NCBI GenBank assembly: GCA_937991645.1
Contig: CALKPL010000037.1
Coordinates: 11,556 to 75,555, forward strand
DNA: 64,000 nt
Source of the DNA: UMGS1783 sp900555065
GTDB taxonomy: Bacteria > Bacillota > Clostridia > Oscillospirales > UMGS1783
Direction of reading: 5' to 3'
Positions 50,596 through 58,918 of the stretch are shown here, piece after piece. The number at the start of each line of letters is the position of its first letter. Position 1 is the stretch's first letter. Both the position numbers and the translations under genes were made by a program. The notes beneath the pieces were generated by a model. That model did no database searches. It worked only from the letters and a program-made list of their open reading frames with translations, and was not told where the DNA came from.

Positions 50596-52757
50596 TATTC
50601 TGCCCCTTTCTGCAAGGCAGCAATTTTTGCAGTAAGCGAAGACTCCAATTCCATGAATTGCGCCAGCAGATCATCAGCCTTTTCGGGCTCATGGTACACA
50701 TAGAAATACCTGGTGAACGGGAATTCCGCACCCAATTTCTCTTTATTGGTAGCACTCTCCGCTTTGCTTTCGTCAAAGTCATAGAAGTAAATCGCATCCG
50801 GAATATGCGGATACACTTCAGCATCCATATAAGCCTTCTCGTCCTGATTGAGGCGAATAATTTCCGTGTCTTTTGTTGTCGGGTCGATAATCACACGGCC
50901 TTTTCTGTCCTTCTGGACAACAGCGGTCTTGTCAATAAACGACAGTTCCATGGCAATGCCGTTGAGACGAGAATCCGACATACCCTCAATACCTGCGAGA
51001 GCCTTTTTCAGTACTGCTACGAATTTGGAAAAATCATCGTATTCCTTGTCAGACTCCTGCGCCTTCAACGCCTCAATTACAGCAGCAGTAAAGGTGCGAC
51101 CCTTAATCTGCTTCTGATATGCCTTTTCGTCAGTAGCGTCACGAGGATCGGTCTGCTCCAATTCCTCAAATTTAGCTTCATTGAAAATGTTGGTATTGGC
51201 GGTGAAATAAGCGCTGGTACGAAGTGCCTCAATAGAAGCCGCATTGATAACACCACGGCGCTGTAAGGGCTGGTACACAGACCACTCCTTATACAGGAAT
51301 TCCTCTCGGTCAAAAATCTTGCTCTCAATAACGCATTCGTGCTTGCGCTTTTCGCACCACTGAGTCTTTCTACCAGGTGCAAAATCCGCATAGATCTCAG
51401 TGATAAGGGTAATCTGCTCCTTGGAGATTTCTCTACGCTTTTTGCCAAGAGAACGCTTCAGAGGAGTCCACATATCGGTTGCATCGATAAGCTGAACCTT
51501 GCCCTTGCGTTCTTTACGCTTGCCCTTGGACAAAATGAACGCATAGATTGCAATATCGGTATTGTAGAACAACTGAGAAGGCAGACCGATAATGGCTTCT
51601 ATAAGATCATTCTCAAGCAGGTATCTTCTAATCTGGCTTTCACCACTTGTGGTATTGCCGGAAAACAGAGGAGAACCATTTGTGATAATAGCAGCTCTAC
51701 CAACGCCTTTCTGCATTTTTGCAACGGCGTGCTGCATAAACAGCAATTGCATATCACCGGTTGTAGGCAATCCCGCCGGGAACCTGCCATTATTGCCTTT
51801 CTTGTATTCTTTGCGCACCGCTTTTTCAACACCATCGCCGGCATCTTTGCCGCCCCAAGCCTCACCAAAAGGTGGGTTGGCAATGACAAAACGCATGGAG
51901 GTATCTTCAAAGCAGTCCTCCTTCATGGTGTCAGCAAAGCGGATGTTTTCTGCAGTCTGGTTCTTAATCAGCATATCCGCAAGGCAGATAGCATGGGATT
52001 CAGGGCTGTTCTCCTGTCCGAACAGGCGCACATTGGCGTCCGGGTTCATACGCACGATGAAATCGTGTGCGGTAGAAAGCATACCGCCAGTACCGCAGGC
52101 CATGTCCAATACGGTGATTTCTCTGCCTTCGGAGAAAATATCACTGCAACCTTCAGCAAGCAGAATGCTGGTGAGGAGGCGGATAACTTCACGAGGGGTG
52201 TAGTGATCGCCCGCAGACGCATTTTCAGAAAAGCGGCGGATGATTTCCTCGAACATATAGCCCATCTTGACATTATCGACTTTTTCGGGGTCGAGTTCGA
52301 GTTCAGAGAACTTTTTGACAACACCCAACAGTCGGTTATTTTTGTCGAGATTTTTGATTTCTTCCTTAAACTTCAGTTCTTCAAAAATTGCTTGGACATT
52401 CGGAGAGAAGGACTCAATGTAAAAAGTCAGATTCTCTACGATGGCAGGTGCTTCGGTAAGCAGTTTCTTCAAATCAAATTCACAGGTATTGTAGAACTGA
52501 TAGCCAGATTTTTTGCACAGCAACTGTGCAGGAGCCGCGGGGTTCTTCTTGAATGCGTCAACCACAGCCTTCTTTTTAGGCGCAAGAGCACACTCCAACC
52601 GGCGCAGGATAATCATGGGAATGATGACATCCTTGTACTTGTCCGGCTTATAAGGACCACGCAGCGTATTTGCAATGGAGAATACCATGGCGATTTCTTT
52701 GGACGCATCTATCGTTTTGTCGTCCATCATTACTTCGGTGATTTTTGTCTGTGCCAT
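50595..52757 (-). CDS. hsdM: Type I restriction enzyme, methyltransferase subunit
   Basis: HsdM is the adenine-N6 methyltransferase of the system. The 720-residue protein has the N-terminal helical domain, the SAM site (VLDMACGTGGMLSTAHDFI) at about 205 and the catalytic FVIANPPFGEAWGG (NPPF) at about 290. The C-terminal part is longer than in many HsdM proteins (about 500 residues) and ends in a helical segment. GGAGG precedes the ATG. It is the second gene of the operon. Confidence 0.95.
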   Translation of the reverse strand: MAQTKITEVMMDDKTIDASKEIAMVFSIANTLRGPYKPDKYKDVIIPMIILRRLECALAPKKKAVVDAFKKNPAAPAQLLCKKSGYQFYNTCEFDLKKLLTEAPAIVENLTFYIESFSPNVQAIFEELKFKEEIKNLDKNNRLLGVVKKFSELELDPEKVDNVKMGYMFEEIIRRFSENASAGDHYTPREVIRLLTSILLAEGCSDIFSEGREITVLDMACGTGGMLSTAHDFIVRMNPDANVRLFGQENSPESHAICLADMLIKNQTAENIRFADTMKEDCFEDTSMRFVIANPPFGEAWGGKDAGDGVEKAVRKEYKKGNNGRFPAGLPTTGDMQLLFMQHAVAKMQKGVGRAAIITNGSPLFSGNTTSGESQIRRYLLENDLIEAIIGLPSQLFYNTDIAIYAFILSKGKRKERKGKVQLIDATDMWTPLKRSLGKKRREISKEQITLITEIYADFAPGRKTQWCEKRKHECVIESKIFDREEFLYKEWSVYQPLQRRGVINAASIEALRTSAYFTANTNIFNEAKFEELEQTDPRDATDEKAYQKQIKGRTFTAAVIEALKAQESDKEYDDFSKFVAVLKKALAGIEGMSDSRLNGIAMELSFIDKTAVVQKDRKGRVIIDPTTKDTEIIRLNQDEKAYMDAEVYPHIPDAIYFYDFDESKAESATNKEKLGAEFPFTRYFYVYHEPEKADDLLAQFMELESSLTAKIAALQKGAE

Positions 52758-52774
52758 TACATCGTTCCTCCAAA

Positions 52775-52984
52775 TTAATATTCATTCAGGTCGATACCGG
52801 CCTTCAGCAAACGCTCATAGCGGTCATTGGAAATGATAACCGCCATAGGCTTACCGTTTTTCAAGACAAAACCAGCCTTATCTTCGGTAGATATTGTCGT
52901 TATAATCTTTGATGCCTGCCCACGCAGGAAGTCTGACATATTATAATGCTCCATCGGAGTGATACTTTTCTTTACCTCAGCCAT
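52775..52984 (-). CDS. Phd/YefM-like antitoxin-type regulator
   Basis: A 69-residue protein with the Phd/YefM fold: NMSDFLRGQASKIITTISTEDKAGFVLKNGKPMAVIISNDRYERLLKAG. In toxin-antitoxin operons such proteins bind palindromes in their own promoter and neutralise a toxin. Here no RelE/Doc-type toxin follows; the next gene is hsdM, 17 nt on. It may have been co-opted as the transcriptional regulator of the restriction operon. AAGGAGG precedes the ATG. Confidence 0.85.
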   Translation of the reverse strand: MAEVKKSITPMEHYNMSDFLRGQASKIITTISTEDKAGFVLKNGKPMAVIISNDRYERLLKAGIDLNEY

Positions 52985-53016
52985 GATTTGCCTCCTTGTA
53001 ATTCATGCTATTTTAC

Positions 53017-53045
53017 ATCATAGCACAAAGTAATTACTTTTTCAA
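53017..53045 (-). promoter_or_regulatory. Promoter of the nine-gene defence operon, with palindromic operator
   Basis: On the minus strand TTGAAA, 17 bp, TATGAT. The spacer contains the perfect 14-bp palindrome AAAGTAATTACTTT (53027-53040), the sort of site a Phd/YefM dimer binds. It is the only clear promoter I see for the co-directional block 52984-39563. Confidence 0.75.
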
Positions 53046-53148
53046 TGACTTTTGTGTAACTTTTTGTTTGTACAATTCAGGCTACCTCAACAAACACAAA
53101 AAAGTTAGTAACTCACCGAGTTACGATTAGAGGCACATATTAACCTTC

Positions 53149-53205
53149 ATCCCTGTCCACAGCCTTTCCAAAACATCGGAAAGGTACTGTTGGCAGGGAT
53201 TTTTT
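53149..53205 (+). terminator. Nested hairpin with T-tract upstream of the leader RNA
   Basis: ATCCCTG (53149-53155) pairs with CAGGGAT (53194-53200), with an inner CCTTTCC (53163-53169)/GGAAAGG (53178-53184) helix, followed by TTTTTT. It would end a plus-strand transcript or form a small stable RNA. Confidence 0.65.
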
Positions 53206-53304
53206 GCTTATTCACTGTAACTCGCCAAGATTCGGGTTTTCAGACATTGTTAGATATAATTTTGGTATCGAAGGTAACTCCTTCGAAATAAATTTTACTC
53301 CGCT

Positions 53305-53450
53305 TTGTGAGTGGCCATTAACGAAGCGGTGGATACATACGGAACCCGGGACGGATTCTCCGTCAGCCATCCGATGTACCACCGTTGATTCGTCATGCCT
53401 TCTCACGAGCGTCGAAGCCGGTGTGTCATCTGATGCACCGGCTTTTGTTG
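53305..53450 (+). ncRNA. Structured leader RNA before the phage replication module
   Basis: Nested helices can be drawn: TTGTGAG (53305-53311) with 53402-53408; GGC 53313-53315 with GCC 53397-53399; ACGAA 53321-53325 with TTCGT 53389-53393; CGGTGG plus TACAT (53327-53338, one bulge) with ATGTA plus CCACCG (53374-53384); CGGA/TCCG; and an apical GACGGA-TTC-TCCGTC hairpin. A terminator-like hairpin follows, AAGCCGGTG (53415-53423) with CACCGGCTT (53436-53444), then TTTTG. A published RNA motif named after DUF2800 is reported upstream of DUF2800/DUF2815 genes, and both lie downstream here. I cannot confirm that this is a member. Confidence 0.65.
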
Positions 53451-53490
53451 TATCTGCCGCCTCCCTTCCCAAAGCGGGAAAGGACAAGCA

Positions 53491-54000
53491 ATGCAAAAGA
53501 ATGACAATCAGCACTACATCTATCTGCGTTCCACCCGTGAGCGCATCCCCTGCACAGAGCAGGAGTTCCACGATTATTACCGCGACATTGATGCCTTCCG
53601 CAAAAAGCAACAGCGCCACGGGCGCTGCGTGTGTCCCGTCGCCAAGCGACTGGACTGTGACATGGACTGCGTGACTTGCCCCTTCAGCAGAGCCGGAGAC
53701 TCCCTCTCCTTGGATTACACCGCTACAAACGACGAGGGTGAAGAAAGACCCTGGCTTGACGATATACCAGATGCATTCGCAGAGGTCGATGTGAAAGTTG
53801 AGGAAGCTGAGATGCTCGATGCGCTGCATCTTCTTCTATCAACCCTCGCACCGGAGGAACTGGAAATTTGTAAAACCATCATGGTCGATCTTTCCGAGCG
53901 TGCTGCTGCCGCATCACTAAACATCTCCCGAAAGGCCTTTACGTGCCGCAGAGATAAGGTTTTGAATCATTTGAAAAATTCTCTAAAAAATTATCTCTGA
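53491..54000 (+). CDS. Phage-type sigma factor-like protein
   Basis: A 169-residue protein. The first 70 residues contain CPVAKRLDCDMDCVTCPFS, a cysteine cluster that may bind zinc. The C-terminal 70 residues resemble sigma region 4 (LAPEELEICKTIMVDLSERAAAASLNISRKAFTCRRDKVLNHLKNSL). Such proteins are common at the head of replication modules in Clostridia prophages and integrative elements and are presumed to control transcription. The start at 53491 follows GGGAAAGGA. It lies 40 nt after the leader RNA. Confidence 0.75.
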   Translation: MQKNDNQHYIYLRSTRERIPCTEQEFHDYYRDIDAFRKKQQRHGRCVCPVAKRLDCDMDCVTCPFSRAGDSLSLDYTATNDEGEERPWLDDIPDAFAEVDVKVEEAEMLDALHLLLSTLAPEELEICKTIMVDLSERAAAASLNISRKAFTCRRDKVLNHLKNSLKNYL

Positions 54001-54083
54001 TTTGGGGGCCAAACGGCAATCCCGTGTCCGGTGGCAAGTGTAAGAGGCAAAACGATACCGCCGATTATGGGAGGTGACAAAGA

Positions 54084-54293
54084 ATGTACGAGTCCGAAAA
54101 CAAGGCGATGAACCCTGACGAGGAACTGGTTGATATCCTTCTGGAGTTTATCATCGTCGCAGCAAACCTGGCAAAAAGCATCAACCGCTCACTCAAGCAG
54201 AAGCAAATCAAGGAAGGAGGCAACGTCAATGGGCAGAATCAGCGAATTGGATATGGCGATCAAAGACCTGCGCAGCGCCGCAGCCACTATTAA
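54084..54293 (+). CDS. Small hypothetical phage protein
   Basis: A 69-residue frame with GGGAGGTGA before its ATG. The first 45 residues (PDEELVDILLEFIIVAANLAKSINRSL) are helical and plausible. The last 20 overlap the next gene in another frame by 65 nt and look random, so the real end may be disputed. No family is recognised. Confidence 0.55.
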   Translation: MYESENKAMNPDEELVDILLEFIIVAANLAKSINRSLKQKQIKEGGNVNGQNQRIGYGDQRPAQRRSHY

Positions 54294-54546
54294 TGAAGTG
54301 GCAAACACCCTGGCAGAGATGTTCAGCACCACGGCTGATGAAGCCCCTGACACTGCCGCCCCTGCCGATCCTGCGCTGACGCTGGAACAGGTCAGAGCCG
54401 TTCTTGCGGACAAGTCCCGCAAGGGGTACACCGCTGAGATCCGCACGCTGCTCCAGAAGTACGGTGCGGCAAAGCTGTCCGGCATCGACCCCGTCCACTA
54501 CAAGGCGCTGCTTGCCGATGCGGAGGTGCTGACCGATGCCACCTAA
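54229..54546 (+). CDS. Hypothetical phage protein, 105 residues
   Basis: AAGGAGG eight nt before the ATG supports the start. Residues 1-40 are helical (RISELDMAIKDLRSAAATINEVANTLAEMF), followed by an Ala/Pro/Asp linker and a C-terminal block VRAVLADKSRKGYTAEIRTLLQKYGAAKLSGIDPVHYKALLADAEVL. Such short proteins regularly stand directly before DUF2800 genes. It is probably a small accessory DNA-binding or recombination protein, but this is not established. It overlaps the DUF2800 gene by 11 nt. Confidence 0.7.
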   Translation: MGRISELDMAIKDLRSAAATINEVANTLAEMFSTTADEAPDTAAPADPALTLEQVRAVLADKSRKGYTAEIRTLLQKYGAAKLSGIDPVHYKALLADAEVLTDAT

Positions 54547-55666
54547 AGGACACGCTATTCTCTCGGCATCGTCTTCCGAGCGGTGGCTCAACTGCCCGCC
54601 CTCCGCAAGGCTGTGTGAAGCCTACGAGGATAAAGGCAGCGACTACGCCGCCGAGGGCAGCGATTGCCATGCTCTATGCGAGTTCCGGCTCAAGCAGGCA
54701 CTTGGTATTCCGGCTGAAAGCCCCATCGAAAATCTCTCTTGGTACAACGAGGAGATGGAGGAATGTGCCGCCGGATACGCTACCTATGTGACGGAGCTTC
54801 TGACAGCCGCAAAGCAAACCTGCTCCGACCCTGTGGTCATGATCGAACAGCGGGTGGATTTCTCTCACTGGGTGCAGGACGGTTTCGGAACAGCCGACTG
54901 CATTCTCATTGCCGACGGTACGCTCAATATCTGCGATTACAAGCATGGCAAAGGGGTCGAGGTCAGCGCAGAGTGGAACCCGCAAATGATGCTCTATGCC
55001 CTGGGTGCCTTGGAGATTTTCGACGGCATCTACGATATTGACACCGTCCGCATGACCATCTATCAGCCCCGGAAGTCGAATATCAGCATCTTCGAGATGT
55101 CCAAGGACGCTCTGCTCGAATGGGCAGACACGGAACTGACGCAGAAAGCACAGCTTGCCTACGAGGGACAGGGCAACTTCTCCTGCGGCGAGTGGTGCCG
55201 CTTCTGCAAGGCGAAAGCCGAGTGCAGAGAACGCGCAGAAACCAATCTCGCTCTTGCACGGTACGACTTTGAGAAACCAGCGCTCCTTGACGACGATGAG
55301 ATTGCCGACATTCTCGGAAAGGTCGATGCATTGACCGCTTGGGCAGCCGATGTGAAGGAATATGCCCTTCAGCAGGCTGTCAGCGGCAAGGAATGGAGCG
55401 GGTGGAAACTGGTCGAAGGCCGTTCCAACCGCAAGTACACCAGTGAAGCCTTTGTTGCCGCCGCTGTTGAAAGCGCAGGCTTTGACCCCTATGAGCGCAA
55501 GGTGCTCGGCATCACCGCCATGCAGAAACTGCTCGGCAAATCCCGCTTTGATGAGCTTCTCGCTCCCTACATTAAAAAGCCGCAAGGCAAACCCACGCTC
55601 GTGCCGGAGAGCGATAAACGTCCGGCAATGAACACCGCAAAATCAGATTTTATGGAGGAATTTTAA
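54536..55666 (+). CDS. DUF2800 protein, RecB/Cas4-like nuclease fold
   Basis: A 376-residue phage protein. It begins GHAILSASSSERWLNCPPSARL, contains the PD-(D/E)xK core FGTADCILIADGTLNICDYKHGKGVEVSAEWNPQMMLYALGAL (Asp and DxK residues visible) and a cysteine cluster CGEWCRFCKAKAECRERAE that could hold an iron-sulfur cluster with an upstream cysteine. This is the Cas4/AddB-like layout, suggesting a 5' exonuclease for recombination. It is followed immediately by the DUF2815 gene, its constant partner. Confidence 0.85.
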   Translation: MPPKGHAILSASSSERWLNCPPSARLCEAYEDKGSDYAAEGSDCHALCEFRLKQALGIPAESPIENLSWYNEEMEECAAGYATYVTELLTAAKQTCSDPVVMIEQRVDFSHWVQDGFGTADCILIADGTLNICDYKHGKGVEVSAEWNPQMMLYALGALEIFDGIYDIDTVRMTIYQPRKSNISIFEMSKDALLEWADTELTQKAQLAYEGQGNFSCGEWCRFCKAKAECRERAETNLALARYDFEKPALLDDDEIADILGKVDALTAWAADVKEYALQQAVSGKEWSGWKLVEGRSNRKYTSEAFVAAAVESAGFDPYERKVLGITAMQKLLGKSRFDELLAPYIKKPQGKPTLVPESDKRPAMNTAKSDFMEEF

Positions 55667-55667
55667 T

Positions 55668-56243
55668 ATGTCTACCAACACAAACAGAGTCAACAATCCC
55701 ATGAAGGTCATCACCGGTCCCGACACCCGTTGGTCTTACGCCAATGTCTGGGAGCCTAAGAGCATCAACGGCGGCACTCCCAAGTACAGTGTCAGCCTCA
55801 TCATCCCCAAGTCCGATACTAAGACGGTCGCAAAGATCAAGGCGGCAATCGAAGCTGCCTATCAGGAAGGACAGGCTAAGCTGAAGGGCAATGGAAAGAT
55901 CGTACCGCCCCTCGCAGCCATCAAGACCCCGCTCCGCGACGGCGACATTGAGCGCCCTGACGATCCGGCTTATGCCAATGCCTACTTCATCAATGCCAAC
56001 TCCGCTACCGCGCCCGGTATCGTGGACGCTGACCGCAACCCTGTGCTGACTCGCTCTGAGGTTTACTCCGGCGTGTACGGCCGTGCAAGCATCAACCTGT
56101 ATGCTTTCAACAGCAACGGCAACAAGGGTATCGCCTGTGGTCTGAACAATCTGCAGCTTATCCGTGCCGGTGAACCCCTGGGCGGCAAGGCAAGTGCCGA
56201 GTCCGACTTTGCAACCGATGACGATGATGACTTTCTGGCTTAA
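55668..56243 (+). CDS. DUF2815 protein, probable ssDNA-binding protein
   Basis: A 191-residue protein with the DUF2815 pattern (WSYANVWEPKSINGGTPKYSVSLIIPKSD; TPLRDGDIERPDDPAYANAYFINANS; SGVYGRASINLYAFNSNGNKGIACGLNNLQLI) and an acidic tail DDDDDFLA. An OB fold and acidic C-terminus are features of T7 gp2.5-type single-strand binding proteins. It starts 1 nt after the DUF2800 stop behind GGAGG, so the two are made together. Confidence 0.85.
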   Translation: MSTNTNRVNNPMKVITGPDTRWSYANVWEPKSINGGTPKYSVSLIIPKSDTKTVAKIKAAIEAAYQEGQAKLKGNGKIVPPLAAIKTPLRDGDIERPDDPAYANAYFINANSATAPGIVDADRNPVLTRSEVYSGVYGRASINLYAFNSNGNKGIACGLNNLQLIRAGEPLGGKASAESDFATDDDDDFLA

Positions 56244-56257
56244 GGAGGTAACCGAAT

Positions 56258-56473
56258 ATGGAACTGACTACGATTCTTTGCATCCTGCTTCTCAGCCTGT
56301 ATCTGTTGCTGGCGGTCTTTTGGATTGTCCGCTCGGTCATTGATGCCATCGATGACCATGAGCGCAAGAAAAGGGACGATGCCTGGGAAGCCGAAAAGCA
56401 GCAGCTTGAGAAAGAGCGTGCTATTCGTGAAGTGGAATACCACGAAGCCCGCATGAAAAATATGCACGAGTAA
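56258..56473 (+). CDS. Small membrane protein with coiled-coil tail
   Basis: A 71-residue protein with one strong helix (ILCILLLSLYLLLAVFWIVRSV) followed by a charged helical segment (KKRDDAWEAEKQQLEKERAIREVEYHEARM). AAGGAGG precedes the ATG. No family is recognised. It could anchor a replication protein to the membrane, but this is only suggested by the layout. Confidence 0.65.
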   Translation: MELTTILCILLLSLYLLLAVFWIVRSVIDAIDDHERKKRDDAWEAEKQQLEKERAIREVEYHEARMKNMHE

Positions 56474-56541
56474 AACGCAATACCCCGTGGGCGGCGGAGC
56501 GATCTGCCGCCCTATTGGGGTAAGCGAAAGGACCGGTGAAT

Positions 56542-58482
56542 ATGAAAACTCTCTCAATCGACATTGAGACTTACAGCGATCAGAACCTTGCGAAAACCGG
56601 TGTCTATCGCTATGTGGAGTCTCCCATATTTGAAATCCTGCTCTTTGCCTACAGTGTGGACGGTGGCAGCGTGCAGCAGGTAGACCTTGCCTGCGGAGAG
56701 CAGATTCCCGCCAAGGTCCTGTCGGCGCTGACAGATGGTTCCGTAACCAAGTGGGCCTTCAACGCAAACTTTGAACGCATCTGCCTGTCCCGCTTTCTTG
56801 GTTTTCCGACCGGGGATTACCTTGCGCCGGACTCGTGGAAATGCTCTATGGTCTGGGCAGCCACGATGGGACTACCGCTTTCCTTGGAAGGTGTCGGCGC
56901 GGTTCTTGGGCTTGAAAAGCAGAAGCTGACCGAAGGCAAAGACCTCATCAAATATTTCTGTCAGCCCTGTGCACCGACCAAATCCAACGGACAGCGCACC
57001 CGCAACCTTCCGGCACACTCCCCGGACAAGTGGCTGGCTTTCAAAAAATACAACATCCGCGATGTGGAGACCGAAATGTCCATTCAGACGCGGCTTGCCA
57101 AATATCCCGTGCCGGACAGCGTGTGGGACGAATACCACATCGACCAGGAGATCAATGACCGTGGTGTTGCCCTGGATATGGAGCTTGTGCGGCAGGCCAT
57201 TCAAATGGACGGCAGATCCCGCTCCGAACTGACGCAGGCAATGAAGGAACTGACCGCACTTGAGAATCCCAACTCCGTGCAGCAGATGAAGCAGTGGCTT
57301 TCGGACAACGGTATGGAAACCGATACTCTCGGCAAAAAGGCTGTATCAGAAATGCTGAAAACCGCACCACCGGAACTGCAAACGGTATTGACTCTCCGGC
57401 AGCAGCTTGCAAAGTCCTCGGTAAAGAAATACCAGACAATGGGGACTGCGGTCTGCGCCGATGGTCGTGCCAGAGGTATGTTCCAGTTTTACGGTGCCAA
57501 CCGCACAGGCCGATGGGCAGGACGCATCATTCAGATGCAGAACCTGCCGCAGAACCACCTCTCCGACCTTGCTGAAGCCCGTGGCCTTGTCCGCTGCGGC
57601 GACTTTGAAGGCGTGAAAATGCTCTACGAAGATGTGCCGGATACACTGTCACAGCTGATCCGCACAGCGTTTGTGCCGCAAGGTGACCGCAAATTCATCG
57701 TTGCCGACTTCTCGGCCATTGAAGCCCGTGTCATTGCGTGGCTTGCCGGAGAGGAATGGCGGCAGAAGGTCTTTTCCGATGGAAAGGATATCTACTGTGC
57801 GTCTGCGTCGCAGATGTTTGGTGTCCCTGTCGAAAAGCACGGCGTCAACGGACACCTTCGGCAGAAAGGCAAAATCGCAGAATTGGCTCTCGGCTACGGT
57901 GGCTCCGTCGGCGCGCTAAGGGCAATGGGTGCGCTTGACATGGGACTGACCGAAGATGAACTGCCGCCCCTTGTAGGCGCATGGCGGCAGGCCAATCCGA
58001 AAATCGTACAGTTCTGGTGGGCGGTCGACCGTGCCGTTATGGAAGCTGTTCGATTCAAGCACACCAACGAGACCCACGGCATTACCTTTTCCTGCAGAAG
58101 CGGGATGCTGTTCATTATGCTCCCGTCCGGCAGACATCTTGCCTATGTAAAGCCCAAGATCGGCACGAACAAGTTCGGCGGTGACTGTATCACTTATGAA
58201 GGTGTCGGTGGCACAAAAAAGTGGGAACGGCTCGACAGCTATGGTCCCAAGTTCGTGGAGAACATTGTGCAGGCAACGGCTCGTGACATTCTCTGCTATG
58301 CAATGAAAACGCTCCGCTGCTGTTCCATCGTGATGCACATCCACGATGAAGTGGTCATCGAAGCCGACCACCGGATGTCTTTGCAGGCAATATGCGATCA
58401 GATGGGCAGAACCCCTCCCTGGGCGAAAGGATTACAGCTTCGTGCCGATGGCTATGAAACGGAATTTTATAAGAAAGACTGA
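56542..58482 (+). CDS. Phage family A DNA polymerase
   Basis: A 646-residue replicative polymerase of phage type. It has an N-terminal 3'-5' exonuclease (LSIDIETYSD, and ISEVE-like IRDVETEM region) and polymerase motifs A (FIVADFSAIEARVIAWLAG, about 385), B (RQKGKIAELALGYGGSVGAL, about 440) and C (VMHIHDEVVIE, about 595). The 5' nuclease domain of cellular Pol I is absent. An in-frame GTG lies at 56536, but the ATG at 56542 is at a better distance from GAAAGGA. Confidence 0.93.
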   Translation: MKTLSIDIETYSDQNLAKTGVYRYVESPIFEILLFAYSVDGGSVQQVDLACGEQIPAKVLSALTDGSVTKWAFNANFERICLSRFLGFPTGDYLAPDSWKCSMVWAATMGLPLSLEGVGAVLGLEKQKLTEGKDLIKYFCQPCAPTKSNGQRTRNLPAHSPDKWLAFKKYNIRDVETEMSIQTRLAKYPVPDSVWDEYHIDQEINDRGVALDMELVRQAIQMDGRSRSELTQAMKELTALENPNSVQQMKQWLSDNGMETDTLGKKAVSEMLKTAPPELQTVLTLRQQLAKSSVKKYQTMGTAVCADGRARGMFQFYGANRTGRWAGRIIQMQNLPQNHLSDLAEARGLVRCGDFEGVKMLYEDVPDTLSQLIRTAFVPQGDRKFIVADFSAIEARVIAWLAGEEWRQKVFSDGKDIYCASASQMFGVPVEKHGVNGHLRQKGKIAELALGYGGSVGALRAMGALDMGLTEDELPPLVGAWRQANPKIVQFWWAVDRAVMEAVRFKHTNETHGITFSCRSGMLFIMLPSGRHLAYVKPKIGTNKFGGDCITYEGVGGTKKWERLDSYGPKFVENIVQATARDILCYAMKTLRCCSIVMHIHDEVVIEADHRMSLQAICDQMGRTPPWAKGLQLRADGYETEFYKKD

Positions 58483-58495
58483 CGAGGTATAACCC

Positions 58496-58915
58496 ATGAG
58501 TATCAACAAATTCAACAGCGAGGGGTATTACGACCCCACCGCTTATGAGGCTATGACAGCCGTAGAAAAAGAGGAAAAGGCTCTCCGAGCCTTTCGCCCC
58601 ATCGTGTATATCTGCTCTCCTTATGCAGGGGCGGTATCGGAGAATATCGAAAATGCCCGAAAGTACAGCCGCTTCGCCGTGGACAAGGGGTACATCCCTG
58701 TAGCACCCCACTTGCTGTTTCCGCAGTTTCTGAATGACAACAATCCGAAAGAGCGTCAGTTAGGACTGTTCTTCGGAAATGCCCTGATGAGCAAGTGCAG
58801 CGAGGTGTGGGTCTTTGGCGACCGCATCTCCGCCGGCATGGAAGCAGAAATTCGCAGAGCCAAATGGAAGAACTACCGCTTGCGCTACTTCACCAATACT
58901 TGCGAGGAGGTATAA
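58496..58915 (+). CDS. DUF4406-like nucleotide-binding protein
   Basis: A 139-residue protein with IVYICSPYAGAVSENIENARKYSRFAVDKGYIPVAPHLLFPQFL and CSEVWVFGDRISAGMEAEIRRAKW, the pattern of DUF4406/nucleoside-2-deoxyribosyltransferase-like folds. Phage members are thought to act on nucleotides or nucleotide-derived signals; the substrate is unknown. Its start follows a GAGG site 13 nt after the polymerase stop. Confidence 0.8.
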   Translation: MSINKFNSEGYYDPTAYEAMTAVEKEEKALRAFRPIVYICSPYAGAVSENIENARKYSRFAVDKGYIPVAPHLLFPQFLNDNNPKERQLGLFFGNALMSKCSEVWVFGDRISAGMEAEIRRAKWKNYRLRYFTNTCEEV

Positions 58916-58918
58916 ACC

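Noticed and set aside
51339..52778. 479-codon plus-strand frame opposite hsdM
   Set aside because: It is antisense to an intact methyltransferase gene, without a start site or family match.
53212..53829. 205-codon minus-strand frame over the leader RNA and sigma-like gene
   Set aside because: Antisense to a better supported gene and to the structured RNA; the product has no motif.
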